Shown: positions 22,975 through 35,145 of the stretch, in pieces | How the letters are laid out: each line of letters begins with the position of its first letter | Position numbering within the stretch: the first letter of the stretch is position 1 | NCBI GenBank assembly: GCA_026225945.1 | Contig: JAMJFZ010004031.1 | Location: 2,891,001 to 2,955,000 of the forward strand | DNA: 64,000 nt | Source of the DNA: Cricetomys ansorgei | Taxonomy: Eukaryota; Chordata; Mammalia; Rodentia; Nesomyidae | Direction of reading: 5' to 3' | Translations under genes and position numbers: made by a program | The notes under the pieces: generated by a model | Seen by the model: only the letters and a program-made list of their open reading frames with translations | Told to the model about the DNA's origin: nothing | The model's database searches: none

Positions 22975-23742
22975 TTTTTAGGGCCCCAAGGTATACAATG
23001 TCCTTTTATTTTCATTCTTATTTCTAAGAGTATTAAGGGGTAAAATAGTCAAGAGAAATTTGCTTTGGTTGTGAATTCAACAAATACCCTTCCAAATCAT
23101 TTTATGTTTTGTTTCCAGTCACAATTTTAGATGTATAATAAGTCTTGGGCACTTACCTAAATCTTCACTTAGCTTCAGACCTCTTATAGTTCAATCATGT
23201 GTAAGAGGCCTCAGGCCCATTAAATATAATTGTAACCATACAGCCTCTGCTTAACAGTAAGTGGAAAAGAATGGATGCCACAAACTTTAATATTCACAAA
23301 GTCTGGTCTGGGCTGGCTTTTTACTGGAAGACTGTGTCTAGCTCTGGGCTCAAAATGCAGAGAGATTGAGGAGAATTTGGAAAGAGTTCACTAAAGCCCT
23401 TAGTGGTTCTGGGAATGGATATTTGATGTAAAAAATAATAAGGGATTCTTTCGTATATTTAAATGGGTGAAAAACAACATTTATTGAAGAAAATAAATGA
23501 AGATTTATTGTCAGTTAGAGAATTTATATTTCACATTGGCATAAGAAACTATATTTTTACATCTAAAATTATTAGACTTGAAACTGAAAGCCAGATGTAA
23601 TCATGTATTTTTCTCTGAGGTACACAAAGTGGAGCCAGTTTCAGGGAGCTGAGCTGATTTATGTCCTTCTGTAGCAATGTGAAACTAGACTAGAAGTGTT
23701 CTCTAAATAATTTTTCCTAGCTGTAGAGTTCTTATTCTGTTT
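22975..23742. other. Noncoding gap
   Basis: No gene or recognised repeat. Confidence 0.45.
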
Positions 23743-23983
23743 GTTAATCAGTTTTCTGTTGCTGTGAAGAGAGATTCATTTTCGTCTATGGCTTCACACT
23801 GATGGCCCAGCCTTGTTTTGGACCTGTGGTGAGGTAAGATATAATACCAAGGACTTATCTCCTACTTCCTCCCAGGAGATCCCACTTCCAAAAGGTTCCA
23901 TTGTATCTCAGACATGCCACAAGCGTGGTCAAGATTTGAGTGTGTTGGGCTTTTAGGCCCAATTTAACATCCAAACCATAACA
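23743..23983 (-). mobile_element. MaLR LTR, minus orientation
   Basis: The left edge ttaatcagttttctgttgct gtgaagagag is the reverse complement of a MaLR LTR 3' end, and the right edge aacatccaaaccataaca is the reverse complement of the MaLR 5' end (tgttatggtttggatgtt). Between them lie acttcctcccaggagatccc and gacatgccacaagcgtgg. The length of about 240 bases is short for the class, so there are internal deletions. A solo LTR; subfamily not assigned. Confidence 0.7.
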
Positions 23984-26900
23984 TACCCATAGCCAAATAT
24001 ACAGTCTTATGTCAGTTTAAAGACAAGCAATGTTCAATAAAAGCCATACATAAGATGGAATAAATTACAAAAGGCAACTCTGTCGTTTATTGCTACTTTA
24101 AGATGAATCATGTGTGAATCTAGATAAAGATACAAGAACCACCCCAGTTGACTACAGATTACATAAGAGTAAAAGCTAACTGTATTACTGTAAGAACAAA
24201 TAATGACACTCTAAGATAAAACTTCAGAGAAAGTGCTAAGCTCAGTTAGAAGAGGAACTGAAAACACAGAAAGAGAAAAGCAGTTTCTTCTAAAGTTGCT
24301 CAAGTTACTGGCCTGAGAAGACATAGGGAAAGGTGACATCTGATGACTTCCTAAGTCCAGATTTTATGCCTCAGGTATCTTGTTACTGCCATCTGACTAT
24401 TCAGAGTTATTTCTAAAAGTAAATACTTTGATTCTTCCCTTTCTCCAACAGAGACACATTTGAGTTCTAGAATACATCAGTTAATAATGACCCTTGATGC
24501 TTGTTTTGAAGCTTTTAAAATATATTAATGTTAAGTCATTTGGTCATCAAAATATCCCACAAAGTGAAAAAGAATGGGTCTTATCATATCTGCCTGACAC
24601 ATGACAAAATAAAGCTTGCAGATAACTGTCACCCAGGATTGTATGCCTGATAAAGACCAATAGCCTAGTTTGTTTGGGTTTATGGTCCTTTCATCATTTG
24701 TTTGTCTGGGAAATCTGACTTCAAGTTATTACCTCAGTGAATATAGATACTGAGTCATATAGTTTTACTAAAAAATGTCTTACATTTAGTGCTTTTGCTG
24801 CAGAATCTATTCTAGTATTCATTCTAAATATGGTCTGCTTGTATACGGATGCCAGTACCATACAGCCAAAGTTTTTCCATAAAGTAGGATAAAGATATTG
24901 GTAGATAGTATCTCCAAGCTCTAAGATACTTCTCCCAGCTAATTTTTCTCCAGAGGCACTTACAACCACAGAGAGGGACAAGGTCAACAGGGAAATAGGA
25001 ATTTTGTGGTTGGAAAGTCTCCTTAGAACAAGATTCCTGGGTCAACACTACATCTTTTCCCAGATATTGAATATAGTTTCTCATCTGCTAAAGTAAGTAG
25101 TCTGGACAAATTTACCTAAACACTGGGTTTGCCTGCTTGTAGGAACTGAAAGAATCTGTTCTGTTCCATGGGAAACCAAGGTTCAAAGCTAATGTCAGGC
25201 TATAGGGAAAACATGGGCTCTGGGTCAGAACTGCCAGTTTGTCTTTGGAATTCACCACCTCTAGTGGAATAATGTCACAAAAGCTGCTTCACCTTTCTCA
25301 TACTCTCCTTTTGTGCACAATGGCCCACATTTAGCATTCAAGACATACCAGGTACTGTCTGGAGTTTCAAATGAAGGCTACCAAGATCAGTGGCATGGCC
25401 TTACTATGCTTAGATCATAACACTTGAATAAGTTGGATAGTTACTTAGTGGTTTGAAGGGTACCTGTGAGTAAAGCTACACAGTATTCTATCAGGAAGCT
25501 CATCCAAGGGTATTAGGGAAATGCTTGCTATTATGGCAAGGTATGAATTGAAAATTTCTATAAAGTCACTTGCATATTGAAAAGACTTAGTCATTGCATT
25601 TACAAACACATACATACATATCTCTTATCCAACTACATAGACGTTAATTCTTACTAACGAGGTGATATATTTGAAGATGATTTCAAAATGCTATGCACTT
25701 TAATGGTTAGGGGTCAAGTTATAATTATTATTCTCAGCAGAAATAACTTATTTGTTTCTCTACTGAGCTACTAATTTTAATTTTCCTGTGTTTAGGCACA
25801 ATAGTAAATACTCTAAGAGAATTTTTCTCCCTTTTGGTGTGTTTCTCCAGTTAGGAAGATTCCAGGAAAACCAAGGACCATTTTATCCTGACATTCCTAG
25901 AACAGATCGTTCACAACTTATAAATAGCCATATTATCTTTCCATTATTCAAACTCGTTTTTTTTTTTTCTCCATTGTTTAAAGCCACAAAAAAATCCAAC
26001 ACTGAATTCTGCTGGGTTACAAATTAATGACCTCTCCTAGTCTGCTTATATTTCCAGGGGATGCCGTTAAATGTAAGATGCAAATCATCCTGCTCAGTAA
26101 ATAAACAATGTTCGTGTACTATGAACCATAGTTCTTTAGCGAGACTAATCATGCAGTTTTACTTCTTACAGGAAATGGAAACTAAAACCCCAGCAAATGG
26201 ATGCAGCCATTTAGCATGGCTCTCAAATGAGCAGGCTGGAAATTGATCTGGTTCCTTGTCAATTGCATTATTCAGAGATGACATCAGCTGCAAGGCTGCA
26301 GCCAATACTGGCATGTTGCCCTTCCCATACCATAAATAAAATCATCTTCTGAAAAAATGTAATCATCTCCAGGGCTGCAACTTGAATCTTAAAACTTAAT
26401 TAAGCAGCTTTTTACCAGCTTCATCAATAAGGCTCAACCAAGTTCCATATAGACACACAGCAACCAATGCTTGTAAAACATGTCGCACCATGTCATGACC
26501 AGTATGTCATTCTAGAAGACAGGTAGGCTGTAGGGTAGGTAGAGACAGTCCTTATGATACTTATTTCTGATTTCGTTTATGATCCCTGTTAGCTAACTGA
26601 ATCCGTAAGCTGGAACTTATCACCAATGCCACGCTCTTTGGTCCTCTTTAGACAGTCCCATTCTATCTCATCAATAGGAAAGTCATCATGCCTCTTTACC
26701 TGGGGGATTATGCTCATTGAGAATCACAAGGGATGCTGGTGTAGGTCTTCTTTTTCTGATCTGTGAACAATAAAGGCCCAGCTAATATCAGTATGAGAAT
26801 CAGACACTACCCCTCATTGTTTCTATGGCTTGCAAAAATACCCACCCTCCTCTTCCCCAATATTTCCCCAAGTTCTAGAAAGAACATAGTATATGCTCAC

Positions 26901-27309
26901 TATATGTTTTAAATCACAAAAAGCTAGTTAGAACTGCCAAGTATTATTAACACCTTTTTTGACCACAAAGCTACATTTCCAAAGGGGGGAAAAACAGTTG
27001 TATATCATCAAAATATACAACTGAAATTAATACACTGTAAATTGTAATGATGACTTGTTTATTTGAGGGACTGTGGTAAAACATCATAATATTGGCAAGA
27101 TATCAGGGTTCGTTGTTCTCATCTAAATGAGGCAAAAAGAACTCAAAAGCCTCAGATTTCTACCATGTGTTGTGGTTAAATTGGCAATGTGAGTTTTGGA
27201 TTTCGACTAGTATAGTTAAGTTTTTACTTTCCAATTTAATATTTAGACTAGATTGGCAGGTCAACTAAAAATATGGATCTTACAAGAATGTGTATTTCAA
27301 TTTCCTCAG
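23984..27309. other. Noncoding stretch with a candidate conserved block
   Basis: No gene and no clear transposon in 3.3 kb. Interval 26040-26440 stands out: it holds an exact octamer word ATGCAAAT at 26078-26085, repeated aatcat words, and a paired ctgcaaggctgcag / agggctgcaacttg segment, with no repeat signature. It is a candidate conserved noncoding element by composition only. Confidence 0.4.
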
Positions 27310-27472
27310 GCAATACTAATTGGACTCAGTGGGTTACGAAGAATAAAAGGGAAAGAGCATGAAAGTAAGAGGGCATGTTAGTGGGTGTAATAGAATGGGA
27401 GAGGAGATTTGGGGTGGATATGATTAAGATATATATGTGTGTGAAATTGTATATAAATAAAATCTATTCAAA
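27310..27472 (+). mobile_element. L1 3' UTR terminus
   Basis: Starts with gcaatactaattggactcag tgggtta and continues gggaaagagcatgaaagtaa, gggagaggagatttggggtg, gatatgattaagatatatat and ends near an AATAAA at 27456. This is the sense-strand end of a rodent L1 3' UTR, including the purine-rich part and polyadenylation signal. It is 5' truncated and lacks open reading frames. Confidence 0.75.
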
Positions 27473-29254
27473 GGTATAGATGAAGAGAAAAGAATGGATT
27501 CTTAATTTAAACAAAGATTTGGTGGATTCACCCCTTCTTATAGGAGTTACAGGGACATATTATGATTAGATTCTCTTGCTTCAAAAAGCCTTTATTCATT
27601 CAAGGGGTCTGTTCACAACTAAATTTCCAGGATACTTGTCATCAGGATAAAGGATAAAGTGTCTGGATAATGTTGTTCGAGATGGAAGCAATGTTCAGTT
27701 CAGTAAACAGATAAGGTCAAGTTTATATTTATCTGTTCAGAATCTGGGTCTGAATTTCATACAAAGTAAGACGCTCAGATTCGACATCTATTTTAAGACT
27801 CTGTATCAACTATTTGGAAGAGGATTCAGGGGTCCTTTAGGTTCTCTATAATTGATTAATCAGATAGGAGTTCCCATAACTTTCTTTGCTTACTCCCGAA
27901 GTACTCCATATTTGTTTTTGTGACACAGAACATCTTTGCAGTGGTACATTGCATCCAGAGTATATGTAAATCCGAATATGCTATACTTACAGACCAATAT
28001 CAGACATTGAAAGACGAGCCTAGAAAAAAGTAAAATATCCATTGCTCCATACATAATGTATGACTATGGTTTAGGATATGCAGTGAAAACACATTCAAAA
28101 TATTAAGCCTATAATACTAAATTAATCTAGGATTTAGTACTTTAATTTTTACACCTCTTTATTTTATAAATAAGTAAATATTTGCAATAAATAAAACAGT
28201 GCTAATTTTTGGTGATGTTTTCAAAGTTTCTCTAAATGTTGAAACTGTTATTTTAATAAGTAAAAGCAAGCACAGATGGCCCCAGACCAGAATTTCTAAT
28301 ATCTTGGTGTTAATTTTACATAAAATAAAATGCTGCTAAAATTTTAGCCAATTATTCCCCAGTGCAACCCAAACACAAGTACAAAAGCAAACTTAATTCT
28401 CGTCCTAAAAGTTACAAAATTAGGCAACTGCAGAAAGTAGGAAACCTTTCACCTAGCAAGAATGCATGCCCTTGTTGCCCAGTACCCAGGAATTGCCCCC
28501 CAACCCACTCCTCCTTACCTGCTCTGCTGCCTCTGGAGCAATCTGACTCTGGAATAAAGGCACAGCAAATTGTATCTTTTTGGGGCTGTTGGGTTCCATG
28601 TTAATGATGAGAACAAGTCAGCGTGGTGAAGCGTTCAAAAAAGACAACCCCCAAGTGGTATCCGGAGTGTTTCCTGAAGCGCACACTTCACCAAGCCACA
28701 CACAGTGCTTTGTAATAAATCTCTGTAATTCCAGCCCGAGCAAGTAAAGATGCCGAGGTTTGAGCAACTCCCTTCTTCAATTTCCAGTGATGCCTGGCTT
28801 GCTTGATCCCCCACCAATTCTTTTGATCCTCTCAGCACAATACGGAAAGGAAGAATAAGCTAATTGTGTCCCTTCTCACTAATACACATGCCAAGCTCTC
28901 ACTCAGCAGCTAATTGAAAATGCAATGCTAGCCTTGAAGGACCCGCTGCCCTGGGATTTAAAAGAAAGGCTCTATCCACTGTACATTACTAAACGGCTGC
29001 TCAAAAATGCAGTGTAAGCTCCCTCTGAGCATTACAGGGATGGGTCATTCATTATTGATATCACATAAAGCAGAAAGTTTTTAGAGTTGGGGGAAGGGTC
29101 TGGGTATAGAATCATGTCATTTCTTTGTAGCAACCTAGAGGTCAGACACCTTTGCTATTTCATGCTCAACCACCACATCAATGTATGGCTAAGGAGAGTA
29201 AGCCACATCCAATAATACCAGCTCTATTTGTGCTTCCATATCTGGGTAGGTTAG
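27473..29254. other. Noncoding stretch with GC-richer block
   Basis: Interval 28420-29060 is GC-richer than its surroundings, free of recognised repeats, and includes cagctaattgaaaatgcaat (28911-28925 region) with TAATTG and ATGCAAT words. It may be conserved noncoding DNA. No frame in it is convincing as an exon. Confidence 0.4.
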
Positions 29255-29425
29255 CACTGCCCCAGGGATGAGCGGATCTTAGGTAAAGTTCCACTGTTAA
29301 TAAGCTTTGTGACCCGGAGCAAATCACACATATGTCTAGGGCCCCACACTTCCAACAGAAAAAGTGAGGGTTAGAGTAGATGACCTTTCAGCTCCCATTC
29401 TGTTCTAACATTCGATAATTGTAGT
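29255..29425 (+). mobile_element. MIR-family SINE (MIR3-like)
   Basis: Sense landmarks: ttccactgttaataagcttt, gtgacccggagcaaatcaca, ctagggccccacacttccaa, agaaaaagtgagggttagag, tagatgacctttcagctccc, attctgttctaacattcgat. These follow 'tgtgaccttgggcaagtcac', 'cctcagtttcctcatctg', 'ggttggactagatgacctc' and 'ttccagctctaacattctatg'. Good order over about 160 bases for an element this old. Confidence 0.75.
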
Positions 29426-30629
29426 TATGGTTTCCATCTGAGTGGAAAGTATTGAGCAGCTAAATTTAGCAAACAGCTTGGAAGTCACTGCTATTTCAAT
29501 GGGCTTTATTTTAGTCCCTAATGGAGCTAGTTACATCATCTCACTTGGAAGATTCCAGAAGTGACTGGAAAACATTAGTGGAAACCAGTGATGTCTGACA
29601 CTATGGTTTGATGTAAATCATGGGGATGTATGCAAAGATGAAGATTTGAGGAAAAGCCAAAGAAAGATAATCTGCAGACAGAGGATGAGTCATGGGTCAC
29701 ATGGCCATGGTCATAGAAGCAAGAGACGCTGGCCTGATCACATCAAGTAATGTCACACAGGAGACCACCATGTCACCAGATAGCCTTCACATACCCCACT
29801 GCTTAATGAAGGAGGCCTGAAAACCAACCTGCGTCAATGGAGAAAACACCTGGAGCTCTTTTTAGAACATAGTTTTAGATTCATTAAATGCATTTTGACA
29901 TGCTCAACAATTGTAATTATTTACAAGTGAAGTTCTCTTTATTTCAAATGTCTGTTCCTATAACAGAAATACATCCCAGTGATTTAATCATATACTGCTC
30001 TGTTCTAAGTATATGGGAAGTCATGTGCATTATTCAAATACTTTCCTATATATGCTAGAGGAGAAGCAAATGAAAATACTGACGTGGAAAGTGAGTTTAG
30101 GTGAGAATACGCTGACCAATGGGAAACCTTGTAAAGGATTCAGCTCTGCAGAGGAGAAAGGAAGCTTACCACTCAAAAAAGTCTATGGCAGAAGTTACGG
30201 AATGTCCCAGAAAGAAAACCTTCATAGATCATTACTGTTATTGAAGATATTTTTGCGAATGTTGGTTAAAATCCTGTGAAATGGAAAGGCAGACAACCTT
30301 TTTAGTGAGGAATTAATCACAACTTTTCTCAGCACAGCCATTAAGAGCTTGTACTTGGTAGCCGTGCACCCTCGCCTTGCTCTGCTACTTACCAAGTTGA
30401 ACAACTCAGGCTGTAAGAGAGTGCCTTGTCTTGTGAAGTTAAGAGCTCTTAAAAGGAGCTTCTCGTCTGTTAGCATCTAGCCACTCTGTAGCTGAAAGCA
30501 ATTATATTTTTACTAGATTATTCAAAGAGCTTAATGATACTCGTTTTTAGCATGAATTACTAAGAATCTCTTCCTATTGTAAAAATTCATGCCAGTAAGA
30601 GGTGAAGATAAAGTGAAATTCTATGTGTG
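29426..30629. other. Noncoding sequence, no feature recognised
   Basis: Unique sequence. The interval 30180-30480 carries more CpG than its neighbours and opposing short frames, but no splice or promoter structure that I can support. Confidence 0.4.
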
Positions 30630-30770
30630 TATTGTAGTATGAAGACCAAAGTGTATATGCATGCTCATGCTCATATGTATATGTGTGTCGTTTATGTGTG
30701 TGTGCGTTCGTGCATGTGTGCGTGTGTAAATGTGCATGTATATGTGCACACATGCATATGGGATCCAGGA
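30630..30770. repeat. TG-rich low-complexity tract
   Basis: Imperfect TG/TATG/CATG units over about 140 bases. It occupies the tail side of the next minus-strand SINE. Confidence 0.8.
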
Positions 30771-31022
30771 ATGGCATGGGGATCTTCCTAGATCACAATC
30801 TACTTTATATATTGAAGCAGTCTCCCATTTGAGCCTGGAGCACAATAATTCAGTTAGTCTGACTAGCCAGACTCTTCCAGGAATCCCGGTCTTTGCATTC
30901 TACCCTCTGAGAGTACAGCCCCACCACCATGCCCACAAGACATTTGCATAGTTGATAGCAATCTGAACTCTGGTCCGTAGGATTGCTCAGCAAGTGCTTT
31001 ACCTGATGAGTCATCTCCTCAG
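30771..31022 (-). mobile_element. Composite tRNA-head/B1-body SINE (B4-type)
   Basis: Reverse complement landmarks: tagatcacaatctactttat, atattgaagcagtctcccat, ttgagcctggagcacaataa, agtctgactagccagactct, tccaggaatcccggtctttg, gcaatctgaactctggtcc, gctcagcaagtgctttacct, gatgagtcatctcctcagg. Full-length and in order, diverged. Confidence 0.8.
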
Positions 31023-31410
31023 GTTCAATACCCACATTTTAATAGTTTGACCAGAGATAGTATCTTAAAGAAACTTTCTGGACCTTTTAAGATTATTATT
31101 CTTCATGAGTCCAACCAGCTTCTAAGTACCTGTCAGGACTCAGCTGAGTGGCATTGCTATAGATTTGTTTCTACCCACACAAAGGTTGTGATGGCAGAGT
31201 TGCAGGGGTTAAACCATCTCTTCTGTCAACACAGAGCACTCAGCATTCCTCCAATTAGCACAGGAGCTACCTGTCTCTCCATTAATTATTTAACATTTTG
31301 AAAACCTATTCACACAGCATTGTAATATACTTATTGCCAGGCATTTTGCTATGGCATTAGAGAAGAGACTGGGTTAAAAGGTCTCATTTGAAATCTTTTT
31401 TTAAGGTAAA

Positions 31411-31597
31411 TTGTTGGCTAAGCAGGTATGAGAACTTAGAATTGGGTTTCTAGCACCAATCTGTTGGCTCACAACCATCCATAACTCCAGTTACAGAGGA
31501 TATTCTAGTCTCTGAAAGCACTGCAAGCATGTGGTGCATTGATAAACATGCAGACAAAACACCCATATACATAAAATAAGAATAAATAAGCCTTTTA
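31411..31597 (+). mobile_element. B3 SINE
   Basis: Sense landmarks: ctaagcaggtatgagaactt, tggctcacaaccatccataa, ctccagttacagaggatatt, gcaagcatgtggtgcattga, taaacatgcagacaaaacac, ccatatacataaaataagaa taaataag. These match the B3 body and the typical 'catacacataaaataaaaataaat' end. The first 30-40 bases of the tRNA head are decayed. Confidence 0.88.
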
Positions 31598-31755
31598 AGC
31601 TAAATTGTTATTCTAAGACTCACATATATGTAACTAAATTTAAGGCAATTGAAAAAAAATTAATATGATGTTTACCCAACACTGAAATATATGCATAAAC
31701 CAGAGTTTCTGGTTATATGAAATGTTAGGTATACATTTATTTTTATTAGAGATAA

Positions 31756-31803
31756 TAAAACAACAACAACAACAATAATAATAATAACAATAGTAATAAC
31801 AAT
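31756..31803. repeat. CAA/TAA compound microsatellite
   Basis: Five or so CAA units followed by TAA units and imperfect continuation. Confidence 0.9.
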
Positions 31804-31805
31804 GG

Positions 31806-32015
31806 TACCCTCATATGGTAGCTATTTTATCTGTGTACTTTTCTAAGTGCTATGTCCATTTACAGTTTATCCTATTGCCATCTATGCCTCTCATTTCAAA
31901 TGAGAAAGCTGTGAAGCGAAGAGTTTAGATGATCTGCTTAAGTTCTTCCAGCTAATGGATGGCAGATACATTCCAAATTCAGGCACTTTTGTCTCCAGCC
32001 AGAATTTTTATCACA
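31806..32015 (-). mobile_element. MIR SINE remnant
   Basis: Landmarks in reverse complement: ggtagctattttatctgtgt, acttttctaagtgctatgtc, agtttatcctattgccatc, tttcaaatgagaaagctgtg, aagagtttagatgatctgct, taagttcttccagctaatgg, atggcagatacattccaaat. They match MIR's 'cattatcccatttaacagatgaggaaactgaggc', 'gacttgcccaaggtcac' and 'ggcagagctgggattcgaac'. One of the better MIR copies here. Confidence 0.78.
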
Positions 32016-33055
32016 AAGCTGTCATGGTAGATACTCTAATGCAAAGACATTTGGAACAGTTGGTGGAAGCCACTAGAACCTCTACAGCCACCTTGTGTCC
32101 TGACACATGAGCTCCATGACATGTGAGTTAAGAGAAGAAAGTGGAAGGTGTGCAGGATATTGATCATCATGAAGATTGTCTAGAGAGTCAGACATGGCAC
32201 CCTAAGCTGACTGAGAGGCAAATTTTATTTTTTCTCTTTTAAAATAGAGATAGATTCTATGAATAGAGATAAGAAAAATGTCTAATGTAATAAAAAGATA
32301 TAGTGTCTTTTCAAACTATTACTGTGACTATAGATGACAAACAGAAAATGAAATATGGGCCTTACACATTCTACTCCATGCTACTATCCTACCCTGCTCT
32401 CCGCAGTTCCTTAAGGCCCTCACACTGGACACATCACCCGTCATTCTGTACCCTCCCTGATTGTCCCTGGAAGACTTCCTACACTGCTTCCTTTATTCGT
32501 ACAATATTAGACTCATCCTGAAATTCTCCTGACTCAGAAAAAGACCTTTGGATTCAAGAAATGAAAGGAATCACTCAATGTATTTTCTCTCCTGGTATCT
32601 AATTGTGTGCAGTTTTATGTTCTTGTATGCTTTCCCTCGCATATCGGAAATCCTACATTTAAACAGAAGCAGAATCAAAATTTTGGTTTCCGTATTACAT
32701 AAGACTTGGGCTCCATCTTTCTAATAGTGTAGATAAATATGAAAGATTTCAATAAAGTGAATTCTCCCAAAGACATCAGTCTTTTAAGTAATGTGTTTTA
32801 TAATTTTTGTATTTAATGGGCACTTAAATATATTTACATTTTAATGGCTTTTCAAAGATAGAGCACCAACAATAACTCATCCTTTGTTACTACTTTCTAG
32901 CCATGCAGATTAACATTAATGTACTTTCATAAACAAAGTTGACTCCAACGCTATTATTATTTCTTGCTACTCTCACGGCTCTACACATTCCGCAGATATG
33001 TGGTCACTATGAGCAACCCATTTGAAGCTTGTCACCTGATAGTAAGTAGTTTGTA
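32016..33055. other. Noncoding sequence, no feature recognised
   Basis: No gene or confident repeat. The longest frame (72 codons from 32303) has no recognisable content. Confidence 0.45.
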
Positions 33056-33134
33056 GAAAGAAGGAAAGAGAGGAAATTGGAGAGAAGGGGGAAAAAGAAC
33101 GGGAGAAAGGGAGAGGGGGGAAGGAAAAAAAAGG
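33056..33134. repeat. Polypurine tract
   Basis: About 79 bases almost entirely A and G (gaaagaaggaaagagaggaa … gggagaggggggaaggaaaa). It could adopt triplex (H-DNA) form if mirror symmetry is sufficient; symmetry is weak. Confidence 0.85.
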
Positions 33135-33164
33135 TGCCTATTCTATTTTCTAAAATTGTTCCTT

Positions 33165-33345
33165 ATAGTTTATTTTTTATAATTTTCCTCTATTCTTGAA
33201 ATTTTCATACATCTATATAGTAAAGGATGATACATCCCTTGCTGTCTCCAACTTCCTCCATAACCCCTAAAACATTTCTCTTCCAAATTCATGTCTTCTT
33301 CTTTCTTATATGTACAATATACTTCCTAGAAATTACAATAATTGG
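33165..33345 (-). mobile_element. L1 3' region fragment
   Basis: Contains tagtaaaggatgatacatcc, cttgctgtctccaacttcct, ccataacccctaaaacattt and cttccaaattcatgtcttct. These resemble reverse-complement rodent L1 3' sequence ('ctccaacttcctccaagacccctccc', 'ccaacttcatgtcttct'). Partial and diverged. Confidence 0.5.
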
Positions 33346-33399
33346 AAACCATTGAAGGGGGGAATTATACTGTCTTGTAGGTCCTTACTTTTCAGATAA

Positions 33400-33726
33400 A
33401 TGATTTATTTTGGCTCATGGTCTCAGAGAGTTTTAAAAATCCATCGTGGCTAGAAACATGTGGCAAAACAGTTTAGCTCAGATGGTTGCAGGTGCTTGTG
33501 GCAGAAGATTTTCACATCATGGTGGATCAGGAATCAGAGATCAAGATGGGAGATGGGTAGGAATAATGAGCACACAGCATCTGCCCCAGTGACACAATTT
33601 CTCTCTCTGGGTCCCATCTCCTAAGATTTTAGAACCTCTCAAAAAAGCACCACCAGATAGGGACAAAGCATTCAAAATATGAGTACGTGGGTGTGGAGAA
33701 TATCTCAGATTCAAGCCATAATATTC
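33400..33726 (-). mobile_element. MaLR LTR (minus), left end of a MaLR block
   Basis: The left part gatttattttggctcatggt and tcacatcatggtggatcagg and the right part gaatatctcagattcaagcc ataatatt are the reverse complement of a MaLR LTR. Between them lies atttctctctctgggtccca tctcctaag. The element is read toward lower coordinates. It is continuous with internal sequence to its right. Confidence 0.65.
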
Positions 33727-35145
33727 TACTGCTGATCCCTAATTGTTCATTGCCAACTTAAAATGTGAAATGCATTTAGTCTGACATCAATAGTCACCAC
33801 ATCTTAGAATTCTAACAATGCTGAAAGTTCCAAAAATCCAAAGTCTTTCAAGACTCAATGCAAATACTTAATCATGAACCCCTTAAAAATACAAAAGGTA
33901 CATTTTTTTCAATATGCAATGATACAGTGTATACAGTCCCATTCCACAGAGGAGAAAAGAAAGCATAAAAATGAAGACTGGAACCAAAGTAAGATCAGAC
34001 CTCTACAGTGCAAATATTAAATTCAGTAGCTCTACATCCAATATTTTGGGAACATGATGACATCATCTGAGCTCCAACAAATTTTGGAACCCTCACCTCA
34101 TTGGTCTTATTGTTTTCAGATAACCTGGTTTCTCTCCTGAAATGTGTCCGTTTAGGGCTGGTGCTTTCTCTGGCAGATTACATTTTCCTGATATCTCTAA
34201 CATCCTGAGGATTCTTTTTGGAACTTAGGCTTCATCCTCATGGCTTTATGCTTTACCTAAAGCGAGAGATACCCACAGGGAATTCAATTCTGCCACACAT
34301 TACCTGTCACAAGCTTTTCTTTGGAATCTTGGCCGCTAGACTTCATGACTTCTTGACTCTTGCATGTCACATGCCTGCAAAATGAGTGTCACATATCAAT
34401 CAATAGACAAGATCTTTTGAATCACTGCTGTAGCAGCTTCTGAGTGCCTGTGTTGCTAAACCTTGGAAAATACCTCCTTGAAACCTGAGAAGCAGTCTCC
34501 TCAAATGACAGTCTTTTAAATGAACTTGAAGTTTTATAACCTGGAATCTGCAATGAGTGACAGCTTCTCAATTCCTAAAATACCATCAAAACGCCTTTTT
34601 TTTTTTTTTTTTTTAACCAATGAAAATAACTTAGTTTCTCTAACAGCACGATCTCTGTAACAACTATAGCCTTTTTGTCCCCAGCTTTGAGCCCACTTGT
34701 GGTCATATTTTTATTCCACTTCTGCTCCTGATTCTCACTGTAATCCTGGCCCAAAGCAGCCAACAGTAACAACTGCAAAACCTGAAAGTGAAGCCATCTT
34801 AAATATTCTGAAAAATTAATCAGTCCATTACTTTTTAGTTCTACCTTAGACAGATTTTTAGGATATGGGGTAGACAAATTATTTAACAAACTATAGCACA
34901 GATGGTTTCTAAGATCTAACCCCAGATAGAGTTTTACTCTCATCTAAAAGGTCATCAGCCTCACTGCCTGCATTTCTACTAGCATTGTATTCTTTTGAAT
35001 GCCCATCGGAATCAGACATTCAGTTCTGCTTACAGCTTCTCAGATTTCTCTAACATGGAAACCCAAACTCTTTCAGATTTCTCCCACAAATCAGCCCCAA
35101 AGCCCTAAGAATCTCATGGCCTGGTTTGATCACAGCAATGCCCCC
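33727..35145 (-). mobile_element. MaLR internal region
   Basis: Starts with caatgctgaaagttccaaaa/ atccaaagtctttcaagact, equivalent to the 'cccaaagtcttaactcatttcagc' of MaLR internal DNA, and ends with cacagcaatgcccccacatc, equivalent to the 'cagcaatgccccactctactggtacc' that lies next to the LTR. MaLR internals carry at most a decayed gag-like part. The 122-codon minus-strand frame at 34575-34943 here is not recognisable as protein. A poly-T run at 34591-34613 interrupts it. Confidence 0.6.

Noticed and set aside
34575..34943. 122-codon minus-strand frame
   Set aside because: It lies in the MaLR internal region, starts and ends without gene context, and runs into a poly-T tract at 34591-34613. 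No gag-like motif is recognisable.
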